A stretch of DNA of 64,000 nt, taken from NCBI GenBank assembly GCA_947624485.1, contig CANQKM010000004.1, forward strand, positions 1 through 64,000. Direction: 5' to 3'. Source of the stretch: an uncultured Clostridia bacterium. Lineage in GTDB: Bacteria > Bacillota > Clostridia > UBA1381. Made by a program: the position numbers and the translations under genes. A model generated the notes under the pieces. That model was given only the letters and a program-made list of their open reading frames with translations. It was not told where the DNA came from and made no database searches. This document shows, one piece after another, positions 9,771 to 17,643 of this stretch. The first letter of the stretch is position 1; the number at the start of each line of letters is the position of its first letter.

Positions 9771-10492
9771 TTACGGTCACGCTCCGTATAAAAATGTAGA
9801 AACTTTTAAGCCGTTTTTTGAGGGTAGTAATGAAAGTATATTACCCTGTCGGATTTGCCCCAAAAGCATTAGGTTTTATGCGGTTTTCAGAACCTAAAAT
9901 TTCTACAATCATGCACTGTTGTGACATATTCCGCACCTCATACTTTACAATGCAGTGTATTTTGCGACTTTATCAACTTAGTATACAATTCACTGTCATT
10001 CTGCAGAACGGCGGTTTTGAACCCGATACATAGCTATGTAATTATTACAACAATCATTGCACACAAACTTGTGTCAATATTATTGTAATATTTTTGCCTA
10101 AATTTTCTAAGGAATATACAAAAATATTGTTGTATATGCAAAAAAATCGGAGCGCAGCCTTAAATTACGGTCACGCTCCTTACAAAAATGTCCGCATTTT
10201 TAACCCCATTTTCGGGGTATCGAATATAATTTCATTACCCTGTCGGTTTTCGGCTAAAAAAAACCTTGATTTTATGCGAATTTTTTGCTTAAAATGCGGA
10301 CTATGACGCTTATTTCTCTTATGTTCAGCGTCCTTTTTCAGTCGTGCTGTTTTTCGACATTTATCACAGTATTTCGTTCTGCGCTCTGTCAGAATATAAT
10401 TCTCACCACATATTGTACATTTTTCGTATTTGTCAGTTTCATCAGCCTTATGTACAATTCACTGTCATTCGGCAGAACGGCAGTTCTGAACC
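9771..10492. repeat. Two diverged copies of a non-coding/degenerate sequence (9771-10023 and 10165-10492)
   Basis: Both copies contain TTACGGTCACGCTCC..AAAAATGT, TTACCCTGTCGG, and ACAATTCACTGTCATTC.GCAGAACGGC.GTT.TGAACC in the same order. Confidence 0.65.
10180..10458 (-). pseudogene. Remnant of a small Cys4 zinc-ribbon protein gene
   Basis: Open reverse frame without a usable start codon: ...KYEKCTICGENYILTERRTKYCDKCRKTARLKKDAEHKRNKRH...KMRTFL*; CxxC-x14-CxxC. Confidence 0.5.
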
Positions 10493-11154
10493 ATCTGCAC
10501 AACAGCGAGTATGAAATTGTCTGTGGCCATATGCTGCTATCGTCATTGTCCTTGAAAACACAAGGTGTTTCGGGAGCTACTGTGAATTATCTTTTTTCAA
10601 AGCGTAGTCGATACCGTTTTCGGAGTACGAAAAAAGCGGCTGCTTTTAACAACCGCTTAAATCTATATTTGATTTTTTCTTTTGTAACTGGTTATGTAAC
10701 TGGTTATTATTTCTAAATTTGAGCGTCTTTCATTTGAACCTCCAGCATAATTTTATATAAATTTTATTTTATAAGTTTATCCCATTATACCACAAGCATT
10801 ATAGAAAGACAAGCCCTGAAGGATTACCTTTCCGTGAATAATCAAGTTATTTCGCCCAAACATCACTGTTTGCGGACTCAACGCCATATGCTTGTTCGCA
10901 TCTTTAATCACATCATAGAACGCCCAATAAGCACTGTCGTTCATATCCGTAAACGGATTGATTTTACTCATATTCGCTTTCCCACTTTTTATTTTTTGTC
11001 ATATCTGATTACCCCTTTCCAAATTTCCATATCAAAAAAGGAGCGTCAAACGCTCCCGATTTTCTTTGCCTTATGGTCGAAAAATCCGTCCATAAAAAAA
11101 TATCACGATAAGGTTTTTCGTGATATTTTGGCGTTTATATTTTGTTTTATAGAG

Positions 11155-11203
11155 GTTAATACTAAGCTTTGACTGTCTGAAACCCTTGATTTTAAGCCAT
11201 TTT
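11155..11203 (+). repeat. Direct repeat, left copy, flanking the AT-rich cassette
   Basis: GTTAATACTAAGCTTTGACTGTCTGAAACCCTTGATTTTAAGCCATTTT; 47/49 identical to 12706-12754. Confidence 0.9.
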
Positions 11204-11333
11204 CATCTAAAATCCATGGATTTATGTTTTTTACATCAAATTATTTATAATATTTCATAGTTTACACTTGTGTTGCTTACTGATCGAGAATTGTTATAAT
11301 AGTCTTGACAAAGTTAATTAAGACATTTTTCTA

Positions 11334-11951
11334 TTACAAATCCGTTTCCTTCATTTTCTTTATGATACTATCTCTATAATTTCCCGCATCACTATAAGAT
11401 TCAAACTCCTTAACATCATTATCATATACATCTATATCCCCTAAATGTCTTACGATTTCAGATGCTTCATCTCCATTATGTATCCAGAACAATATATCTG
11501 GCATACCATCTCTTTCATAGTTCCAGTCTTCTGGTGCAAAATTAGGATCAAATTTTGTTTTTGAAACCGGAATAAACCCGTAAAGGCTATACATTAAGGA
11601 CAATTTATCATCATTGTAGTTGTCTAATTTATTTCCTCCAAATTCTATAGCGGCGGGTAATAATGTAGATATAACATTATTCATAGCGCTATCACCTTTA
11701 AAAACAGAAATAATATTATTGTCTGTTGTGATTGCCACTCCTGCTTTTTTATCATTTGTAAGTAATAATTCCATACCCTCATATTCAGACTCATCGTGCA
11801 ATGTTACAAACGCCCCATAATCATTTTCTGATTTTGCTATTTTCAAAGCGTCGTGAAATTCTTTTGCTGTAGCAGTATTCAATTCATAATTTTTAATACC
11901 AATGCTAATATATGCTTTTTCCAGTTCCTTACTTATTGCATAATTGCCCAT
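11334..11951 (-). CDS. Hypothetical protein, possible toxin-like domain (NGG..LD.Y...L..LY..GF.PVS...F....AP.DWNYERDG.PDI.FW)
   Basis: 205-aa ORF in AT-rich DNA; AAIEFGGNKLDNYNDDKLSLMYSLYGFIPVSKTKFDPNFAPEDWNYERDGMPDILFWIHNGD resembles a domain I associate with phage structural/MuF-type proteins (recollection only). Confidence 0.6.
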   Translation of the reverse strand: MGNYAISKELEKAYISIGIKNYELNTATAKEFHDALKIAKSENDYGAFVTLHDESEYEGMELLLTNDKKAGVAITTDNNIISVFKGDSAMNNVISTLLPAAIEFGGNKLDNYNDDKLSLMYSLYGFIPVSKTKFDPNFAPEDWNYERDGMPDILFWIHNGDEASEIVRHLGDIDVYDNDVKEFESYSDAGNYRDSIIKKMKETDL

Positions 11952-12145
11952 GCTAAATCCTCCGGTTTTCTTTTGTTTATTATGGCATATTTAATTGCTC
12001 CCTCTTTTACAAGATTTAGTTGTGTGCTACTGGCACCGCACTTAATCATTTCATTAATTACTGCTATCTTATACGCCTCTATATCTGCCTTATTTATATT
12101 AGCCATGTCGGGTTTTGAAATTATGCTTAATAAATATTTATTCAT
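11933..12145 (-). CDS. Small hypothetical protein (70 aa) overlapping the start of the 205-aa gene
   Basis: Overlaps the downstream gene by 19 nt, consistent with translational coupling; no recognised domain. Confidence 0.55.
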   Translation of the reverse strand: MNKYLLSIISKPDMANINKADIEAYKIAVINEMIKCGASSTQLNLVKEGAIKYAIINKRKPEDLAWAIMQ

Positions 12146-12176
12146 AATACCACCTCTATTGATATAATATTAATTA

Positions 12177-12596
12177 TTATGACCAAATTACAGGAAGTAT
12201 TTCTGAAAAAGCATCATTAACTATGCGAACCATAGTCATTGTCAATTGGAGCAAACTTTCCGCCGCATTATCTTCACTGTATTGTGCATCTATTTGTGCC
12301 GATATTTCGCCCTTATTGTATATCGTAAACTTAATCCATCTATACTTATTATTAAGACTATTGCATAATTCCAACAATTGATTCCTTTTTGTTTCGTCAG
12401 CCTCAACTATAGAGAAAACTCGCATTGCCACATCTTTTTCTCCTATAATGACTAATATTCTATATGATTGCTTTTGAGGGCTTATCCAATCTATTGTTAA
12501 TATGTCATCATCGTTATCAGAATCGTTCCTAATTGTTGCATATTTTATTTTTAACTCATCTAATTTTTTTATATATTTTTCAGTCGCCTTTTTCAT
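12177..12596 (-). CDS. YbjN-domain (secretion-chaperone-like fold) protein
   Basis: 139 aa; ...LCNSLNNKYRWIKFTIYNKGEISAQIDAQYSEDNAAESLLQLTMTMVRIVNDAFSEIL has the YbjN pattern (LN..YRW.KF.I...G.I.AQID). Confidence 0.65.
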   Translation of the reverse strand: MKKATEKYIKKLDELKIKYATIRNDSDNDDDILTIDWISPQKQSYRILVIIGEKDVAMRVFSIVEADETKRNQLLELCNSLNNKYRWIKFTIYNKGEISAQIDAQYSEDNAAESLLQLTMTMVRIVNDAFSEILPVIWS

Positions 12597-12705
12597 TTGC
12601 TTGTCCTCTTTTCTATTATATTACAATTATATATTATCACAATATAGCATACGCTGTCAATTGTATTTTATAATGTTTTCATTTAAAAATATAATTAATT
12701 ATAAT

Positions 12706-12754
12706 GTTAATACTACGCTTTGACTGCCTGAAACCCTTGATTTTAAGCCATTTT
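12706..12754 (+). repeat. Direct repeat, right copy, flanking the AT-rich cassette
   Basis: GTTAATACTACGCTTTGACTGCCTGAAACCCTTGATTTTAAGCCATTTT; 2 mismatches relative to 11155-11203. Confidence 0.9.
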
Positions 12755-12785
12755 TGCCCAAATCCAATGTGACCTCTCGTACCAC

Positions 12786-12823
12786 GTCGGCGCGAACGTC
12801 GCAGCGTTCGCGCCGACTTTTTA
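12786..12823 (+). terminator. Strong hairpin, GTCGGCGCGAACG-TCGCAG-CGTTCGCGCCGAC followed by T-run
   Basis: Perfect 13-bp stem, then TTTTTATTT. Confidence 0.7.
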
Positions 12824-12836
12824 TTTACTATCATTA

Positions 12837-13106
12837 TCAAAACTCATAATGTGTCCGCATACTGACAATTTTTACTGTTTTATTTTCATCGTCAATTTGA
12901 TACACAAGCCTATGCTGTACATTTATTCGCCGCGAGAACGCGCCGCTTAAATCTCCTGTCAGCTTTTCGTACGGCGGCGGTGTCTTATACGGATTTTCAC
13001 AAAGTATATCGATAAGCTGCTGCACCTTTCCGTCCAAATGCGCGGCTTTCAGCTTCGGAATGGCTTTTAATGCGGATTTTGTGAAAAATATTTTATACAT
13101 TACCAC
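12837..13106 (-). CDS. yoeB: Txe/YoeB family toxin (mRNA interferase)
   Basis: MYKIFFTKSALKAIPKLKAAHLDGKVQQLIDILCENPYKTPPPYEKLTGDLSGAFSRRINVQHRLVYQIDDENKTVKIVSMRTHYEF; YEKL.G.L.G..SRRIN..HRLVY and terminal HYEF. Confidence 0.92.
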   Translation of the reverse strand: MVMYKIFFTKSALKAIPKLKAAHLDGKVQQLIDILCENPYKTPPPYEKLTGDLSGAFSRRINVQHRLVYQIDDENKTVKIVSMRTHYEF

Positions 13107-13348
13107 TCAACCGCGCTTTCTTCGACACAATCCTCAATCGGCGTTTTCATACCTTCTACAATCTCGTCCTTCACTTCCCGATTGCGTGACAGATACAAGG
13201 TTTCCATAAGTCCGTTATAGTCCGCCTCGCTGATAATAACGGCATTTCCCGCTTTCGTGTTGACGTTTATTACATCATTAAATTCAACCGCCTGATTGAT
13301 ATAGTCGAACAAGTTTTTTCTGAGATTGGTTATATTTATATTTGTCAT
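13100..13348 (-). CDS. yefM: Phd/YefM family antitoxin
   Basis: MTNINITNLRKNLFDYINQAVEFNDVINVNTKAGNAVIISEADYNGLMETLYL; start moved to the ATG behind GGAGG. Confidence 0.9.
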   Translation of the reverse strand: MTNINITNLRKNLFDYINQAVEFNDVINVNTKAGNAVIISEADYNGLMETLYLSRNREVKDEIVEGMKTPIEDCVEESAVEW

Positions 13349-13370
13349 GTCATTCACCTCCGACATTATT

Positions 13371-13394
13371 ATATGTACATAATAACGTACATAT
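13371..13394. promoter_or_regulatory. Candidate YefM operator (TATGTAC-N8-GTACATA inverted repeat)
   Basis: ATATGTACATAATAACGTACATATAA just upstream of the antitoxin; E. coli YefM is known to recognise TGTACA hexamers. Confidence 0.6.
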
Positions 13395-13415
13395 AACATT
13401 TTGTCAAGACCTCAT

Positions 13416-13967
13416 TCATATCTCCCTATACTGTTTTTGACCGATTTCGTAAAGGTCGCCGCCGCTGCAGTCGATAAGCACGACCGCCGGAAAATCCTCG
13501 ACTTCAAGGCGGCGTATGGCCTCCGTGCCGAGGTCGTCATACGCTACAACCTCCGCTTTCTTTATCGACTGCGCTATAAGCGCGCCAGCACCGCCTATCG
13601 CGCCGAGATACACGCAGGTGTTGCGCTTCATCGCGTCAACAACAGCCTCGCTCCTTGCGCCCTTGCCTATCATGCAGCCGAGTCCCTTGTCGAGAAGGAG
13701 CGGCGTGTACGCGTCCATTCTGCCAGCCGTTGTGGGACCGCACGAGCCTATCACCTCTCCCGGCTTCGCAGGGCAGGGACCGGCGTAATAAATCACGTTA
13801 TCGGTAAGGTCGATCGGAAACGGCTCGCCGTTTTCGTAATTTTTAACCATTCTTTCGTGCGCCGCGTCGCGTGCGGTGTATATCGTGCCGGTCAAAAGCA
13901 CGCTGTCACCGGCTTTAAGCTCCTTTATTTTATCCTTCGTAAGCGGCGTTGTGATTCTCTTTTCCAT
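13416..13967 (-). CDS. Fumarate hydratase class I beta subunit / tartrate dehydratase beta (Fe-S type)
   Basis: ITTPLTKDKIKELKAGDSVLLTGTIYTARDAAHERM...GPCPAKPGEVIGSCGPTTAGRMDAYTPLLLDKGLGCMIGKG. Confidence 0.92.
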   Translation of the reverse strand: MEKRITTPLTKDKIKELKAGDSVLLTGTIYTARDAAHERMVKNYENGEPFPIDLTDNVIYYAGPCPAKPGEVIGSCGPTTAGRMDAYTPLLLDKGLGCMIGKGARSEAVVDAMKRNTCVYLGAIGGAGALIAQSIKKAEVVAYDDLGTEAIRRLEVEDFPAVVLIDCSGGDLYEIGQKQYREI

Positions 13968-13971
13968 AGCG

Positions 13972-14988
13972 TTACTCCTCCTCAATAAAATCGGCAATAC
14001 TGTTTAATATGTACTCGGCTTTCATGTCCTCGAAATATCCGCGCGACCTTTCGCCGTTTATACCTGTAAGCACGGCGCAGAAGTCCGCGCCCATCGCGCG
14101 CGCCGCGAGTATGTCCGCGCCCGCGTCGCCGACTATAAGCGCGCGTTTTATCTTATCCTTATCGTACAGCCCTTCGACTATCCTTTTATCGTCGTAATCC
14201 ATGCCGTAAAGCGCCTTCAGGAACATATACGGGTGCGGCTTTGTGAGCGCGTTGTTGCCGAGCGCTTGTTCCGCCGCCTCAACGTGGTCGTAGCAGCACA
14301 GCCCGTCAGTGGCAAAATATTTAAGCGCGCCCCAATCGGAAAGAGGTCGGAGCATTTCTATACCCGGTCTGCCTGTTCCGGTGCAGACGCGCTTGCCCGA
14401 GCTTAAAAGGCGCAGAATTTCAAGCAGCGTACTCTTTGGTATTATCGGTTCTTCCTTTTCGATAAGTCCGCTTTTAAAGCCGTTTTGCGACGGTTTGCCG
14501 TTAAGAGCGTCGCCCAGAAACCACTCCTGGAACAGTCCGTGCATCTCACGCCACATTTTGCCGTTGCGCCTTAAATCCTCCGCACTTTCGCCCGTGACGG
14601 CGGCGCACCTTTCCGCGAGAGTGTCATATGCGTCTATGATGTTGTCGGGAAGCTTTTTCGCGTATTCGAGCGCGGCGGTGAAAATATCGTTGTCCTCGCC
14701 GCCCGCAAGCCGCGCGCACAGCACGGTAACGTAACCCAAATCCCAGTTTGAGTTTACGCCCTTAGCTTTCAGCAGACCTATAAGCTTATCGCCGCAGAAA
14801 ACGCGTTCGCGTATTTTGTCCGCGCGGCGCATATACATTTCCGTATCGACATCCGCGCCGGCGCACATACTCATGTATTCCGCGGCCGTGAGAGCCGCGC
14901 TTGTCCAGTAGTTTTCCTCGCTTGTGATAACGCCGTCCATATCAAATATAACGGTGTCGTATTTGCTTAAAAATGATTTCAGCTTCAT
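13972..14988 (-). CDS. HAD-superfamily hydrolase
   Basis: DTVIFDMDGVITSEENYW motif I; VCTGTGRPG; KPHPYMFLKAL; ALIVGDAGADILAARAMGADF motif IV. Confidence 0.88.
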   Translation of the reverse strand: MKLKSFLSKYDTVIFDMDGVITSEENYWTSAALTAAEYMSMCAGADVDTEMYMRRADKIRERVFCGDKLIGLLKAKGVNSNWDLGYVTVLCARLAGGEDNDIFTAALEYAKKLPDNIIDAYDTLAERCAAVTGESAEDLRRNGKMWREMHGLFQEWFLGDALNGKPSQNGFKSGLIEKEEPIIPKSTLLEILRLLSSGKRVCTGTGRPGIEMLRPLSDWGALKYFATDGLCCYDHVEAAEQALGNNALTKPHPYMFLKALYGMDYDDKRIVEGLYDKDKIKRALIVGDAGADILAARAMGADFCAVLTGINGERSRGYFEDMKAEYILNSIADFIEEE

Positions 14989-15019
14989 CGTATCGTTCCT
15001 TATGCTTTGTTTCATGTAC

Positions 15020-15049
15020 AGTATACCATTTTTATACGCCTGCTGTCAA
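15020..15049 (-). promoter_or_regulatory. Sigma-A-type promoter for the HAD-fumB operon (TTGACA-18-TATACT)
   Basis: Reverse strand TTGACA GCAGGCGTATAAAAATGG TATACT upstream of 14988. Confidence 0.7.
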
Positions 15050-15062
15050 TCATGGCACGCAT

Positions 15063-15217
15063 AAAAAAGAGATACCCATTCAGACCTCCGTAAAATGCTT
15101 AAAGCAAATCCGAACATTGATAGGGTATCTCTTTAAGGGGGTAGAGTTGCTTTTCCAAGTTATGGTGGTTCAAAGACCACAGGCAGAAATGCCGGACTTG
15201 CGAAAAACAACTCTATA
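15063..15217 (-). ncRNA. Candidate stand-alone structured small RNA, about 155 nt, family not identified
   Basis: Reverse-strand promoter TTGACA-17-TATACT (15251-15223), then ATAGAGTTGTTTTTCGCAAGTCCGGCATTTCTGCCTGTGGTCTTTGAACCACCATAACTTGGAAAAGCAACTCTA (AGAGTTG/CAACTCT and CAAGT/ACTTG stems, GTGGT..ACCAC hairpin, GGCA..TGCC hairpin), then AAGAGATACCC...GGGTATCTCTT-TTTT terminator hairpin. No convincing ORF. Confidence 0.7.
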
Positions 15218-15222
15218 AGCGC

Positions 15223-15251
15223 AGTATAACAAATCACGAGGGAAATGTCAA
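15223..15251 (-). promoter_or_regulatory. Consensus promoter driving the candidate ncRNA
   Basis: Reverse strand TTGACA TTTCCCTCGTGATTTGT TATACT, 17-bp spacer. Confidence 0.75.
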
Positions 15252-15257
15252 TACGGG

Positions 15258-16727
15258 TTAATGCAGTTTTACGGTCAGCGCGTTATCATAGTCAAGTTTT
15301 ATGTCCTTGGGATATGTGACGGTAAGTGAGCTTATCGATTGTTTAATTTCTTCATTGCTCACGTTTTCGTCGGGAACAATGTAATATCCCGTTTCGTCGT
15401 ATCCTCCGAATATGAGCCGCGCGGTGTAAGAATTTGTGTCGTAATGCACTCTGTCGCTGCGGTCTGACATCGGAGTAATACCGCCCGGAGCAGCCTCGGC
15501 GCCGCTTTCATCGCGCAGACCGAATTTAATTCCGCACGGCACAAATCCGTCCTTGTAATAGTCAATGCTTACCACGCCGCCGTCCGCGCGCACATCAGTC
15601 ACGACTATGCTTCCCAATCCGTCGGGCAGTTCATATCGTATCGGATAATCTCCGATTTTGTGCGATATTTCGCCCGTTTCCACGCCGTCAGACAATATCG
15701 GTACAATTTTGATTTCCTCGGTGTTCGTATCGGCTTTCAGAAATTCGTATGAATTTTCCTCACCGATAACGTCTGTGTCAAGAATGTCGAGCGATACGCC
15801 GTTTTCGTCAAACAATGCGACCTTCTCCGCGATATTGCCGCCGCCCGTTGTTACAAGCTGATTGCCGAACGGCGACAGCACGATTTTCTCTATTGACGCG
15901 TCCGTATCGGGAATATTTATGTTAGTCTTCGCCGTAACGGTCGCTTCCTTGGCGGCTTTCCTGTCTATATCCGTGGCAACGTACCATATTCTTGACTTTT
16001 CCTCGTCCGTCAAACCGCGGCTCTGAAGCTCCGTCAGGTCTATCGGATTTTCGCTGTCATGCCTGTCGGCGAGAACCTCAACCTTAATCGTATCGGGCAG
16101 GTCGGACGCGGATATATTGTACTTGTACACCGTTTTGAACGTGTACCTGTCGGCGAAATATCCCTGTGTGCTGCTGTGGTTGCCGGCAACACTTACATCG
16201 TGCTGTCCGTTTATTCTGACCTCAACCCACATCTTCTCATACGCCTTTGCGTAGGCGTTGTGACCTATCGGCTCACTGCCCTCGTAAAACTGTTCGTCGG
16301 ACGTAAGCGTGCAGAACACGTGAAGATAGTTATCGTCGGCAGCCGCATTATCAAGCGTCAGCGTTATTCCGTCCTTTGTGACGCTTTCCCCTATTTGCGC
16401 GCTGTATTTTGCCAGTTCTTCCGTATCGGTTATTTCGTTTACTCTGTCGTTTTGGAAATAGCTTATGATACTGCCGATAGCCTCACGTCCCGCCGGCGAC
16501 GCGGCAAATGCCGCCGCGGTGCATATTACCGCCGCGCACGCCGCTATAAGCGAGGCTTTAAGTATTTTGTGCCGCATATACCTCTTCCTTTCCGAAGGGG
16601 CGGCGGTTATGGACGCTGTCACTCTGCGCGTAATATTGTCCGCGCTTATTTTAAGGTCGGTGTCGGGAATGCCCGTTTCCGATATAAGCTCTTTAAGTCT
16701 TTTATTCATTTCCGTACCCCCTCTCAA
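15258..16727 (-). CDS. DUF4179-type membrane/anti-sigma-like protein encoded after an ECF sigma factor
   Basis: N-terminal cytosolic segment, TM helix (ILKASLIAACAAVICTAAAFAASPAGREAIGSIISYF), large extracytoplasmic domain with IGESVTKDGITLTLDNAAADDNYLHVFCTL. Confidence 0.75.
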   Translation of the reverse strand: MRGGTEMNKRLKELISETGIPDTDLKISADNITRRVTASITAAPSERKRYMRHKILKASLIAACAAVICTAAAFAASPAGREAIGSIISYFQNDRVNEITDTEELAKYSAQIGESVTKDGITLTLDNAAADDNYLHVFCTLTSDEQFYEGSEPIGHNAYAKAYEKMWVEVRINGQHDVSVAGNHSSTQGYFADRYTFKTVYKYNISASDLPDTIKVEVLADRHDSENPIDLTELQSRGLTDEEKSRIWYVATDIDRKAAKEATVTAKTNINIPDTDASIEKIVLSPFGNQLVTTGGGNIAEKVALFDENGVSLDILDTDVIGEENSYEFLKADTNTEEIKIVPILSDGVETGEISHKIGDYPIRYELPDGLGSIVVTDVRADGGVVSIDYYKDGFVPCGIKFGLRDESGAEAAPGGITPMSDRSDRVHYDTNSYTARLIFGGYDETGYYIVPDENVSNEEIKQSISSLTVTYPKDIKLDYDNALTVKLH

Positions 16728-17271
16728 TCAAATATTCCTTTATCTTTTTACGTCCTCTTGAAAGTCTGGACTTGACGGTCGAAGAATTAAGCCCTGTCAT
16801 ATTGGCAATATCGGTTATTTTTTCCTCGTAATAGTAGTACCGGAGGAATATTTCGCTGTCGGGTTCTCCGAGATTTTTTATAATACCCGTGAGGATTTCG
16901 CGCTTTTCTCGTTCAAGCGCGGCGTCCTGCGGCGTTTTGTAATCGGAAATTATGCTCTCGTTTATATCCTCGTGTATGCGCAGTGTGCGGAGCTTATTCT
17001 TCGCCGCGTTGCGCGCCGCTGCCGCAAGGTACGCTCTTAAACTTCCCTTGCCGCCGTCAAGTCCCGACGCATTCCTCCAAAGCGACAGAAATACATCGCT
17101 TACGACTTCCTCTATATCCTCGCGCGCCATAACCGCTCCGATAACGCCGTAAACAACGACCGTAACGTACGGCGTATAAAGCTCAATCACTTTTTCAAGG
17201 CTCGTGTGGCTATGGCGGCGCAGTCCCGATATGAGCTTTTCTTCTTTTGTCAATGTATTCACTCCCTTCAA
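16702..17271 (-). CDS. RNA polymerase sigma factor, ECF subfamily
   Basis: IELYTPYVTVVVYGVIG...EDIEEVVSDVFLSLWRNA (region 2), EPDSEIFLRYYYYEEKITDIANMTGLNSSTVKSRLSRGRKKIKEYL (region 4). Confidence 0.93.
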   Translation of the reverse strand: MKGVNTLTKEEKLISGLRRHSHTSLEKVIELYTPYVTVVVYGVIGAVMAREDIEEVVSDVFLSLWRNASGLDGGKGSLRAYLAAAARNAAKNKLRTLRIHEDINESIISDYKTPQDAALEREKREILTGIIKNLGEPDSEIFLRYYYYEEKITDIANMTGLNSSTVKSRLSRGRKKIKEYLIERGYGNE

Positions 17272-17361
17272 TCGAACAAAACAACGTTGTTTCCGTAATT
17301 ATATACACATAAAAACCGTATTCGGTTGCACATAAACTGAAATTTTTATATTGGTACAGTA

Positions 17362-17394
17362 AAAGAGCGTACCGTTTCGGTACGCTCTTTTTTG
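17362..17394 (-). terminator. Terminator of the rpsP-khpA operon
   Basis: AAAAGAGCGTACCG-TTT-CGGTACGCTCTTTT. Confidence 0.8.
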
Positions 17395-17396
17395 AT

Positions 17397-17627
17397 TTAC
17401 ACGATATCGACGGAAACCTTTTTATTTTCGTTGCTTGCCGCCGCTTTGACAACGGTGCGGATCGCCTTTGCAATTCGTCCCTGCTTGCCTATGACCTTGC
17501 CCATATCGCCCGACGCGACGCGTAGCTCGAGTGTAATCGTGCCGTCCTCATGCTCGATTTCGGTCACGTTTACCTCGTCGGGTGTATCGACAAGCGCTCT
17601 CGCAATCGTTTCCAATACTTCTTTCAT
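17397..17627 (-). CDS. khpA: KH-domain RNA-binding protein KhpA (YlqC)
   Basis: VASGDMGKVIGKQGRIAKAIRTVVKAAA (KH GxxG motif); located after rpsP. Confidence 0.92.
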   Translation of the reverse strand: MKEVLETIARALVDTPDEVNVTEIEHEDGTITLELRVASGDMGKVIGKQGRIAKAIRTVVKAAASNENKKVSVDIV

Positions 17628-17643
17628 TTGCCTAACCTCCGTA

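Noticed and set aside
10777-10971. 64-aa ORF (MSKINPFTDMNDSAYWAFYDVIKDANKHM...) as an SLH-like gene
   Set aside because: The NPFTDMNDSAYW start is suggestive, but the ORF is short, the best SD serves a different frame (MTKNKKWESEYE*), and no full SLH domain is present; insufficient support.
13401-13988. 195-aa + strand ORF opposite the fumarase beta gene
   Set aside because: The reverse strand encodes an unmistakable fumarase beta subunit; the + ORF is a shadow ORF.
15063-15217. 6S RNA assignment for the candidate ncRNA
   Set aside because: CTTTGAACC is vaguely 6S-like, but the RNA folds as two separate hairpins rather than one long rod with paired ends; kept as family unknown.
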